From Leucothrix arctica (GTDB taxonomy: Bacteria; Pseudomonadota; Gammaproteobacteria; Thiotrichales; Thiotrichaceae), in the NCBI RefSeq assembly GCF_003172895.1, contig NZ_QGKL01000021.1:62001-126000 (forward strand): a DNA stretch of 64,000 nt, in the 5' to 3' direction. A program made the translations under genes and the position numbers. Shown in pieces: positions 57,014 to 64,000 of the stretch. Under the pieces are notes generated by a model, which saw nothing but the letters and a program-made list of their open reading frames with translations, had not been told where the DNA came from and searched no databases. Positions within the stretch are counted from its first letter, which is position 1, and each line of letters opens with the position of its first letter.

Positions 57014-57457
57014 ATGGCTATGAATCTTCGTACTTCTGCGCTCACTATATCCACGGGCAATCGCCTACAGAGCCACATTTCGCAGTTTTTACAAGGTCGT
57101 TATGACATTGGGTCTGTTGAGTGGCGGATGTTGGTTGTACTTTCTGAACAACCCGACTTACGCATGAATCAAATTACCCAAATTACCGAAATGGATAAAG
57201 CCGCTGTGAGCCGTGCTTTAACAAAACTGGGTGAAAAGCGCTTAGCAAAAGCTGAAGTTGATAAAGACAACCAACGCAGTAAAAGTTGGCAGTTAACGCC
57301 CGCTGGCAGTGCACTACATGATGTAGTACGGGCCGAATACTTGAAGCTGCAGAGTGAGATATTTGCAGGAATAGAAGAGGCTGAAATGTCACAAGCCTGC
57401 GATGTTCTTAACAGTATTAAAAGTAACCTTGATCAGATTGAAGACTCAGACAGATAA
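57014..57457 (+). CDS. MarR family transcriptional regulator
   Basis: A 147-residue winged-helix repressor. The DNA-binding core MNQITQITEMDKAAVSRALTKLGEKRLAKAEVDKDNQRSKSWQLTPAG is typical of MarR. About 280 bp of AT-rich sequence with no gene separate it from the channel cassette. It is a single gene, and its ligand and targets are unknown. A bidirectional terminator follows. Confidence 0.93.
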   Translation: MAMNLRTSALTISTGNRLQSHISQFLQGRYDIGSVEWRMLVVLSEQPDLRMNQITQITEMDKAAVSRALTKLGEKRLAKAEVDKDNQRSKSWQLTPAGSALHDVVRAEYLKLQSEIFAGIEEAEMSQACDVLNSIKSNLDQIEDSDR

Positions 57458-57497
57458 GTTGTAATACATAACCCCCGGCCCAAATAAAGAATATAAA

Positions 57498-57533
57498 AAA
57501 AGCCCCGTAAGATGTAAATCCTACGGGGCTTTC
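57498..57533. terminator. Bidirectional rho-independent terminator
   Basis: AAAGCCCCGTA / TACGGGGCTTT form a strong stem with a loop of about 14 nt and flanking A and T runs. It separates the convergent marR-like and icd genes. Confidence 0.92.
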
Positions 57534-57559
57534 CTTTATCTAAAAAAGGCTAAAGCAAT

Positions 57560-59791
57560 TTACGCGTTAGCAGCTTTTAAAGCAGCGTTGAATGTTGCAC
57601 TAGGGCACATGGCAGCTGTGATCTTCTCTGAGCTAGGTAGGAAGTAACCACCGATATCAACAGCTTCACCCTGTACAGCAGCAAGCTCAGCAACAATCTT
57701 CTCTTCATTGCTAGTGAGTGCTTTTGCTAGTGGAGCGAACTCTGCAGCAAACGCAGCATCTTCAGTTTGAGCAGCGATTGCCTGCGCCCAGTACATAGCA
57801 AGATAGAAGTGGCTACCACGGTTATCAAGCTCGCCTGTGCGACGTGAAGGAGACTTGTTGTTGTCTAGTAGCTGACCTGTTGCAAGATCAAGTGTATCCG
57901 CAAGGATCTTAGCGCGAGCATTGCCAGTCTTGATGTTTAGATCTTCAAGAGACACAGCCAATGCCAAGAACTCACCTAGTGAATCCCAACGAAGATGATT
58001 TTCTTCAACCAACTGCTGAACGTGCTTCGGTGCAGAACCACCAGCGCCTGTTTCAAACAATCCGCCGCCCGCCATTAGCGGTACGATAGAAAGCATCTTA
58101 GCGCTTGTACCAAGCTCCATGATAGGGAACAAGTCAGTTAGGTAGTCACGTAGGATATTACCTGTTACTGAAATAGTGTCTTCGCCTTTAATAATGCGCT
58201 CTAGTGAGAACTTCATTGCGTCAAGCTGATCCATTACACGGATATCAAGGCCGTCTGTATCGTGGTCCTGAAGGTAAAGTGCAACTTTCTTACGTAGCTC
58301 GTTCTCGTGTGGACGGCCTTCATCCAACCAGAATACTGTTGGCATACCTGACTGACGTGCACGATTAACGGCAAGCTTAACCCAGTCACGAATAGGTGCG
58401 TCTTTAGTCTGACACATTCTGTAGATATCGCCTTCTTCAACTTCTTGCTCAAGAAGCACATCACCGTCAAATGTAACAACGCGTGCAGTACCTGCAGCAG
58501 GAATTTCAAATGTCTTATCGTGAGAACCGTATTCTTCAGCTTTCTGAGCCATCAAACCAACGTTAGGAACAGTACCCATTGTTGTAGGATCAAATGCGCC
58601 GTGAGTCTTACAGAAAGTAATGACTTCCTGGTAGATACGAGCAAATGTACTCTCAGGGATAGTTGCCTTAGCATCTTTAGCCTTACCATCAACACCCCAC
58701 ATCTGACCACCGTTACGGATCATAGAAGGCATAGATGCATCAACGATGACATCGTTTGGCGCGTGTAGGTTAGTGATACCCTTGTCAGAATCAACCATCG
58801 CAAGCTCTGGACGATCAGCATATACAGCAGCGATAGCCGCTTCGATTTCTGCACGCTTTTCAGCAGGTAGGTCAGCAATTTTGTCGTAAACACTGCTTAT
58901 ACCGTTATTAGCGTTAACGCCAATTTCTTCAAATAGATCGCCGTACTTAGCAAATACATCTTTGTAGAACACCTTAACCGCGTGACCAAACACGATAGGG
59001 TGAGATACTTTCATCATTGTTGCTTTCATGTGAAGAGAGAACATAACGCCTTGTGTCTTAGCGTCTTGCATCTCAGCTTCCAAGAATTCGCAAAGTGCCT
59101 TCTTGCTCATGTTCATGCCATCGATAACTTCGCCAGCAAGCAATGATACTTTTTCTTTAAGAACTAGCGTCTCGCCACCCTTAGTAACCAACTCCATGCG
59201 TACGTCACATGCTTTGTGCAATGTGATGCTCTGCTCGCTTGAGTAGAAGTCACCTGAAAGCATGTGTGAAACGTGACTCTTAGAGTCAGGATTCCATTTA
59301 GCCATTGAGTGAGGGTTCTTTTGAGCGTAACGCTTAACTGCTGGAGGTGCACGACGGTCAGAGTTACCTTCACGTAGAACAGGGTTTACCGCACTACCAA
59401 GTGCTTTAGAGTAACGTGCTGCTAGCTCAATTTCTTCTTTAGTCTTCTGCTCTTCAGGGTAGCTAGGAATCTTATAGCCTTTCTCTTGAAGCTCAGTGAT
59501 AGTCGCAATCAACTGTGGAACAGAAGCACTGATGTTAGGTAGCTTGATGATATTCGTATCAGCAAGTTGTGTAAGACGACCTAGCTCAGCAAGGTTGTCA
59601 GTTACTTTCTGATCATCAGTCAAAAACTCAGGAAATTCACCAAGTATACGAGCAGCAACCGAGATATCACTTGTCTCTACATCAATCTCTGCCGCAGCAG
59701 TAAACGTCTTGATGATTGGCAGCAAAGAATGCGTCGCGAGTAACGGCGCTTCATCAGTGAGCGTATAAATAATTTTTGGATTAGTAGACAT
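57560..59791 (-). CDS. icd: Isocitrate dehydrogenase (NADP+), monomeric type
   Basis: A 743-residue single-chain TCA-cycle enzyme making 2-oxoglutarate, clearly the monomeric type (about 740 residues) and not the dimeric form. It begins [21 protein letters not shown] and contains [27 protein letters not shown] and [17 protein letters not shown]. It is a single gene. The upstream 220 bp are AT-rich and gene-free. Confidence 0.98.
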   Translation of the reverse strand: MSTNPKIIYTLTDEAPLLATHSLLPIIKTFTAAAEIDVETSDISVAARILGEFPEFLTDDQKVTDNLAELGRLTQLADTNIIKLPNISASVPQLIATITELQEKGYKIPSYPEEQKTKEEIELAARYSKALGSAVNPVLREGNSDRRAPPAVKRYAQKNPHSMAKWNPDSKSHVSHMLSGDFYSSEQSITLHKACDVRMELVTKGGETLVLKEKVSLLAGEVIDGMNMSKKALCEFLEAEMQDAKTQGVMFSLHMKATMMKVSHPIVFGHAVKVFYKDVFAKYGDLFEEIGVNANNGISSVYDKIADLPAEKRAEIEAAIAAVYADRPELAMVDSDKGITNLHAPNDVIVDASMPSMIRNGGQMWGVDGKAKDAKATIPESTFARIYQEVITFCKTHGAFDPTTMGTVPNVGLMAQKAEEYGSHDKTFEIPAAGTARVVTFDGDVLLEQEVEEGDIYRMCQTKDAPIRDWVKLAVNRARQSGMPTVFWLDEGRPHENELRKKVALYLQDHDTDGLDIRVMDQLDAMKFSLERIIKGEDTISVTGNILRDYLTDLFPIMELGTSAKMLSIVPLMAGGGLFETGAGGSAPKHVQQLVEENHLRWDSLGEFLALAVSLEDLNIKTGNARAKILADTLDLATGQLLDNNKSPSRRTGELDNRGSHFYLAMYWAQAIAAQTEDAAFAAEFAPLAKALTSNEEKIVAELAAVQGEAVDIGGYFLPSSEKITAAMCPSATFNAALKAANA

Positions 59792-60012
59792 AGAGTTCCC
59801 TAGCTGTGATTTACATGTGATTTTTCAGAGCAGTAGTATAACAAATTGGTAGACCTGAAAAAGAATAATTATTACAAAACAATGCTATACACCCCGAAAG
59901 TGCTGATAACTACGTCTATTTAACCCCCAATCGTTGTTATTTTTAATACATAGAATTTGTATTTAATAGTACTGAAATTGTAAATTTTCCATACAAACCT
60001 CTTATATCAGAG

Positions 60013-61215
60013 TTATCGACTAAAAATCTCGCCGATATTCGTTTCCATGCCTTGCTCAGGTTTCACTGGAACCATCCGTGCCAGTATCAACGAAACAGCT
60101 GCCATAGCGGCACCCGCATAGAAGACAGCAGAGGGTGATACTAACCAAATATAGCCAAATACAACGGGCACAACGACCGCAGCTATGTGACTAATAGAGA
60201 AAGAAACACCAGCAGTTGGAGCGATGTCAGCAGGGTCGGCTATCTTCTGGAAATAGGTTTTTAAGGCAATCGCCATCGCAAAGAACAGATGATCAAGGAT
60301 ATACAGCACAATCGCCCAAGCAGCTGACTCAACTAAAGCATAACCGATAAACACAATAATCAGTCCAACATACTCTAAGGTAAGTGTTTGGCGTTCACCA
60401 ATAAATCTAATCAAGCGACCAATTTTAGGTACAATGTAGATATTGGCAACCATGTTGGCGATGAACATAAGGGCCACTTCTGAGGCTGAAAAGCCGAACT
60501 TCTCAACCATTAGAAACCCTGCAAACACCACAAATATTTGTCGGCGAGAGCCACTCATAAATACCAGAAGGTAATACAACCAATAGCGCTTACGAAGCAC
60601 CAAATGTTTGTTTTGCTCAACCTTGGCAGGGAAGTGAGGGAACTGAAGCCATGCAAATACAGCAACCGCCATGGTGACGCTTCCACCTATCATATACAGC
60701 GTTAGCATGGATAAGTTGAACAGTTCTAAGCTGATATACACCATGCTGTAAGCCAGCAGAGAGGAGCAAGCACCGACTGAAATTAAGCGGCCAAGTAGCT
60801 CTGGTGCTTTGTCTTTATCAAGCCATTGAAGCTGTAAGGATTGGTTGACGGCTTCAAAGTAATGAAAGCCAATTGACATAATCATGGTGGTAAAACACAG
60901 CCCCCAAAAGCTGGGTAACCAACCGGTTAGTACTACACCTAGTCCCAAAATCAGTAACGAAATAACGGCTAGTGTTTGCTCGCGAAACAGCAGTAATAAA
61001 AAAACGACAGCAAATGATAAGAAGCCAGGAACTTCCCGTAAGCTCTGCAATATTCCCATATCCGAACCGTTAAATGCAGCTTGTTCGATGGCAAAGTTGT
61101 TTAACAATGCCATCCACACGCCAAAGGAAAACGGCATGGACGCGGCCATGAGGTATAGCAATATTTCAGGCGTTCGCCATTGGCCAGTTCTAACAGACTC
61201 AATAATAGCTCTCAT
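60013..61215 (-). CDS. Major facilitator superfamily transporter, substrate unknown
   Basis: A 400-residue membrane protein with about 12 helices and a central cytoplasmic loop (about 200-215, FPAKVEQNKHLVLRKRYW). The typical MFS loop motif is weak, and I cannot assign a substrate. It is a single gene 71 bp downstream of the PurO gene on the same strand. A parS-like palindrome sits just before its start. Confidence 0.85.
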   Translation of the reverse strand: MRAIIESVRTGQWRTPEILLYLMAASMPFSFGVWMALLNNFAIEQAAFNGSDMGILQSLREVPGFLSFAVVFLLLLFREQTLAVISLLILGLGVVLTGWLPSFWGLCFTTMIMSIGFHYFEAVNQSLQLQWLDKDKAPELLGRLISVGACSSLLAYSMVYISLELFNLSMLTLYMIGGSVTMAVAVFAWLQFPHFPAKVEQNKHLVLRKRYWLYYLLVFMSGSRRQIFVVFAGFLMVEKFGFSASEVALMFIANMVANIYIVPKIGRLIRFIGERQTLTLEYVGLIIVFIGYALVESAAWAIVLYILDHLFFAMAIALKTYFQKIADPADIAPTAGVSFSISHIAAVVVPVVFGYIWLVSPSAVFYAGAAMAAVSLILARMVPVKPEQGMETNIGEIFSR

Positions 61216-61221
61216 GGCACT

Positions 61222-61237
61222 AGTTCCACGTGAAACA
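61222..61237. other. parS-like site (14 of 16 match)
   Basis: AGTTCCACGTGAAACA deviates from the ParB consensus at two positions and lies 7 bp before the MFS transporter start. It is about 23 kb from oriC, within the range over which parS sites are found. Confidence 0.5.
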
Positions 61238-61285
61238 AAAGAGCTATTGTAGGGTAGATTATTGGGGCGGTGTTAGTGTGGTTTA

Positions 61286-61921
61286 CTACATATTTACGAT
61301 TGCAGTTTTGTAGCCATCGTCAGATTCAACCGCAGCAACAGACGATACTGGATTCGTAAATTCAGCGAAGACGCCACCATTAATGACAAACTGAGCAGCT
61401 TGTTTTTCATCAGTAATATCCAAGTTGAATGCTTGGTTTTCTGGACTGACAACACACTTTTCATAAGTGCTAACAAAGCGGTATTCACCCAGTGATAAGT
61501 CAAAAACTTGGACATCAATACCATCAGCACGAATAGAGCCCAGAGCGCCTTTTTGATATTTTTGGTCAGCTACTGCAACAATACGTGGAGTAGAATAATC
61601 GTCATGCTCGTAGTCCATTGCTAACAAAACATTAGCAATCGCATCACGCATATTCATGCCTGATTCTAGCTTTTCAAACACGGGGTCAGCTTGAGTACCA
61701 TTGCCAACAACAGCGTATTGGCTGTTAGAACGAAAGCAGTTATAGCTAATGTATGGGCTGGTATAGATATCTTCGTGATGTCCCTTTTTCGGTATGACCG
61801 CTAGCGAGTTTTCAAGCTGAGCGATTTCACGATTTGGGAATGATCGAGAGGAAACTCTGTACATGACTGTAAGCTTGTTATCTTTGGTGCGTCCAACTGA
61901 AACGATTCTACCGACATACAT
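61286..61921 (-). CDS. purO: IMP cyclohydrolase, archaeal type (PurO-like)
   Basis: A 211-residue protein with the PurO layout: MYVGRIVSVGRT, YRVSSRSFPNRE, PYISYNCFR, GMNMRDAIANVLLAMDYEHDDYSTPRIVA and ADGIDV. PurO closes FAICAR to IMP in archaea; most bacteria use PurH. It lies 101 bp downstream of the NrtR-type regulator and may be cotranscribed with it. Whether it serves de novo purine synthesis or a salvage or repair role is unknown. Confidence 0.85.
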   Translation of the reverse strand: MYVGRIVSVGRTKDNKLTVMYRVSSRSFPNREIAQLENSLAVIPKKGHHEDIYTSPYISYNCFRSNSQYAVVGNGTQADPVFEKLESGMNMRDAIANVLLAMDYEHDDYSTPRIVAVADQKYQKGALGSIRADGIDVQVFDLSLGEYRFVSTYEKCVVSPENQAFNLDITDEKQAAQFVINGGVFAEFTNPVSSVAAVESDDGYKTAIVNM

Positions 61922-62022
61922 ATTGCTTAATCCTCTAGTGGTTTTACAAAGCAGTGTGTTTTGTAAAACCCTAGCAGCTTACTTTTTAAAACAAAGTAAT
62001 TCAATCTAGGAAGCTTTACTGA

Positions 62023-62736
62023 TCAACCTTCCAAATTTCTCACAAACGTATACTCACCAGACGCTTCTTTCATTTTATAGAGCGCAGCAGGTCGACCACC
62101 CTCATAGCGTTTTTCACCCGTATCTTCCAATAATTCAGCTTGCTCTATACGACGTCTAAATGATTTTTTCTGAATCGTTTTACCAATCAACACCTCATGC
62201 AATTGCTGCAACTCAGGTAATGTAAATTGTTCAGGCAAGGCATAAGCAGGGACTATTGAGTACAGTGCTTTTTGCCTCAATCGCTCTAAAGCCACCGTAA
62301 TAATAGCTTGATGATCAAAGGCCAGTGTTTGGTCTTTTAACGTATCAACCGCAACCCAAGCCGCATCCGATACATCTGCAATACCCACTTCACAGTCTTG
62401 ATGTGCAATCAGCGCACTGAAACAAACCGTTACCGACCAACCTCGTTTATCACGGTTAGCATCACCCACACATTGTAGTTGCTCGACATAAGGAGGGATG
62501 ACTTTGGTCTTTTCTTCCAGCTTGCGCAGCACCGTATCGCGAATACTTTTATCCTGCTGCATATCGATAAAGCCACCTGGTAATCCCCATAAATCAAGGT
62601 CAGGATGATTGGAGCGTTTCACTAATAACACCTTTAACTGGTGATCGTGGTAAGTGAATAATGTCGAATCAACGCTAATCAAGGGCGTATCAAATTTGCG
62701 TTTATCGTATGTTTTAAGAAAAGTAGCTTCATCCAT
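62023..62736 (-). CDS. NrtR-type NUDIX-fold transcriptional regulator
   Basis: A 237-residue protein with an N-terminal NUDIX domain and a C-terminal winged helix, the architecture of NrtR, a repressor of NAD metabolism that responds to ADP-ribose. LLVKRSNHPDLDLWGLPGGFID is typical. The NUDIX catalytic box is degenerate: the expected REUxEE reads RKLEEK and the first Glu is Asp, so hydrolase activity is probably lost, as in regulatory NrtR. Two identical-arm palindromes lie in the divergent promoter region upstream. Confidence 0.9.
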   Translation of the reverse strand: MDEATFLKTYDKRKFDTPLISVDSTLFTYHDHQLKVLLVKRSNHPDLDLWGLPGGFIDMQQDKSIRDTVLRKLEEKTKVIPPYVEQLQCVGDANRDKRGWSVTVCFSALIAHQDCEVGIADVSDAAWVAVDTLKDQTLAFDHQAIITVALERLRQKALYSIVPAYALPEQFTLPELQQLHEVLIGKTIQKKSFRRRIEQAELLEDTGEKRYEGGRPAALYKMKEASGEYTFVRNLEG

Positions 62737-62800
62737 CTGGTCTTCTTCCGTGTTGTTTTAAACCATCCTAACCAGTGTGAATGTTAATTTCAATTATTTT

Positions 62801-62815
62801 GTGTCCTAATGACAC
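62801..62815. promoter_or_regulatory. Palindromic operator 1, candidate NrtR site
   Basis: GTGTC-CTAAT-GACAC, with 5-bp perfect arms, lies 65 bp before the nrtR-like start. The same arms recur at 62860. Confidence 0.75.
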
Positions 62816-62822
62816 TTTTATG

Positions 62823-62851
62823 TTGACAGTAATGGAGATACTCCTCATTAT
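62823..62851 (+). promoter_or_regulatory. Candidate sigma-70 promoter for the SPFH operon
   Basis: A perfect TTGACA (62823-62828) is followed after 17 bp by CATTAT (62846-62851). Operator 2 begins 9 bp further down and would block the transcript start. Confidence 0.55.
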
Positions 62852-62859
62852 TGCTTAAA

Positions 62860-62874
62860 GTGTCATAACGACAC
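62860..62874. promoter_or_regulatory. Palindromic operator 2, candidate NrtR site
   Basis: GTGTC-ATAAC-GACAC has the same arms and spacer length as operator 1. With the flanking A and T, the arms extend to AGTGTC / GACACT. It lies just after the -10 element and 26 bp before the SPFH gene. Confidence 0.75.
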
Positions 62875-62899
62875 TAATAGAAACAACCGGAGAAACGAT

Positions 62900-63922
62900 A
62901 TGTTAGGTATTCCATATTTTAAAGCAGACTCATCTACCTACGTGATTAAAAGCGTTAACGGTAAGGTGAAAAAGAAGGGAAAGGGTTTAAGCTTTTTCTA
63001 CAACGTAGCAACCACATCAATCGCGACCGTGCCTATAAACGCACAGCAATCGCCATTTATATTCAACTTACAATCACAAGATTTCCAAACCCTGCAGGTA
63101 CAAGGGCAAGTCACCTACCGCATAGTAGAGCCTGAGAAAACAGCAGAGATGTTGAACTTTAATCTCAAGAAAGACGGTGTTAACTACAGTTCAGAAGACC
63201 CGCTAACGATTGGTGACTTAGTGATTCGTTCGGTACAAACCATTGTGCAGAACACTGTTCAAAACTCCTCATTACGCACCGCGTTGAAGTTAGGGCAGCC
63301 GTTGGTTGAACAGATTAAAAAGGAATTGTTTCAGCAAGAGTCGTTAACGAACTTGGGTATAACCGTGATTGAAACATCGATTACTGCCATTACACCGAGT
63401 CGCGAAACAGCTCGAGCGTTAGAGGCAGAAGTGCGTGAAATGATCTTGAAAGAGGCCGACGATGCTACCTATGCCCGACGTAAGTCAGCAGTTGAACAAG
63501 AGCTAACCATCAAGGAAGCGGAGTTACAGACTGAGCTAACCGTGCAGGAAAAAGAGCAGGAAATTGCCGAGTCTCGTGTTGAAAACGAACGCACCATGTT
63601 GCGAACCAAAATGGAGATCGACCAAGAGCGTTTGGACGGTGAAATACAGTCCGAAGAGCAGCGTCAAAAGTTGGTCGTGCTAAGTGTCGAAAATAGCAAG
63701 CAAGAAGCAGACGCTGAGGCCTATGCGGTTAGCCAGCAGATGAAAGCATTCCGCGAGTTACCGGTCGAAAACTTGAAAGCTTTGGCCTTGGCAAGTATGC
63801 AGCCAGAGCAGTTGATGGCGGTGGCGTTTGAGTCGTTAGCTAACAATGCAGAGAAGATCGGTGAGTTGAATATCAACCCTGACATGTTTAGCCAAGTGGT
63901 TAAAAAGGCAGTGCGCTCATGA
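62900..63922 (+). CDS. SPFH (band 7/stomatin-like) domain protein
   Basis: A 340-residue protein. An N-terminal SPFH domain (about 30-190, with VPINAQQSPFIFNLQSQDFQTLQVQGQVTYRI) is followed by a charged coiled coil (about 190-290) with many Glu and Lys, and a short C-terminal region (LALASMQPEQLMAVAFESLANNAEKIGEL). There is no membrane segment, so it is probably cytoplasmic or peripheral. It is controlled by the twin operators and overlaps the next gene (ATGA). Its link to NAD metabolism is inferred only from the regulator. Confidence 0.88.
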   Translation: MLGIPYFKADSSTYVIKSVNGKVKKKGKGLSFFYNVATTSIATVPINAQQSPFIFNLQSQDFQTLQVQGQVTYRIVEPEKTAEMLNFNLKKDGVNYSSEDPLTIGDLVIRSVQTIVQNTVQNSSLRTALKLGQPLVEQIKKELFQQESLTNLGITVIETSITAITPSRETARALEAEVREMILKEADDATYARRKSAVEQELTIKEAELQTELTVQEKEQEIAESRVENERTMLRTKMEIDQERLDGEIQSEEQRQKLVVLSVENSKQEADAEAYAVSQQMKAFRELPVENLKALALASMQPEQLMAVAFESLANNAEKIGELNINPDMFSQVVKKAVRS

Positions 63923-64000
63923 GTACCAAAAACCAATACCGCTTCGTGTTAGTGAGTCGAAAGACTCGCTTGCAGGAGTTGGTGGAGCGTTTTAACACAT
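63919..64000 (+). CDS. Start of an unidentified gene, cut by the window edge
   Basis: ATG 63919 overlaps the SPFH stop codon. Only 27 residues are visible (MSTKNQYRFVLVSRKTRL and on). The RKTRLQEL-xx-RFNT pattern is reminiscent of a family annotated as ATP-NAD kinase-like that often sits beside such SPFH genes, but this fragment is too short to be sure. It is probably translationally coupled to the SPFH gene. Confidence 0.6.
   Translation, partial: MSTKNQYRFVLVSRKTRLQELVERFNT

Overview
This 64 kb window is a replication-origin region from a gammaproteobacterium, probably marine. GC looks to be in the low-to-mid 40s % by eye, and I cannot name a genus from the sequence alone. The lineage fits conserved blocks of gammaproteobacterial type: rpmH-rnpA-yidC-mnmE facing dnaA-dnaN-recF-gyrB across oriC, dapF-DUF484-xerC, a long class I NrdA with two ATP-cones, monomeric isocitrate dehydrogenase, and the carboxynorspermidine route to polyamines known from vibrios and other marine bacteria. 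I see no rRNA, tRNA, CRISPR array or insertion sequence. Three near-perfect-to-perfect parS sites and several perfect DnaA boxes mark this as the origin/centromere domain.

Left part (1-13.5 kb): the 5' three quarters of nrdA with a regulatory region holding two NrdR-type boxes 32 bp apart and a DnaA box; an unknown lipoprotein; a ferredoxin-flavin reductase; a pirin; an orphan phosphoribulokinase; a ~1 kb gene-free stretch with DnaA boxes and an NrdR-like box; then rimO, an FKBP isomerase and a divergent HemF-like oxidase. A minus-strand operon couples an M23 peptidase to a response regulator and a sensor kinase.

Middle part (13.6-37 kb): an HNH nuclease, a diguanylate cyclase, and a polyamine block (nspC, carboxynorspermidine synthase, speA). 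In this block nspC carries a one-base frameshift, and a two-gene ABC-ATPase/TOPRIM module sits between the synthase and speA. Next come a TPR protein, D-amino-acid transaminase, OafA-type acyltransferase, UbiB-like kinase, PATAN-like protein, Lrp regulator, SGNH hydrolase, a large lipoprotein resembling a glycoside hydrolase, FdxA and a mercaptopyruvate sulfurtransferase.

Right part (37-64 kb): oriC and the replication genes, two lipoproteins, rpmE2, xerC/DUF484/dapF, tusA-like, bioF, fur and ubiD. They are followed by dacB with a three-gene ion-channel cassette (an ExbB/TolQ/MotA-like channel plus two different ExbD-like subunits, only one of which keeps the membrane aspartate), a MarR regulator, icd, and an MFS transporter. 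The window ends with an NrtR-type regulator, an archaeal-type IMP cyclohydrolase (PurO), and a divergent SPFH-protein/unknown operon controlled by twin palindromic operators.

The most novel-looking items are the asymmetric ion-channel cassette, the NrtR/PurO/SPFH locus with its operators, and the ATPase/TOPRIM pair.
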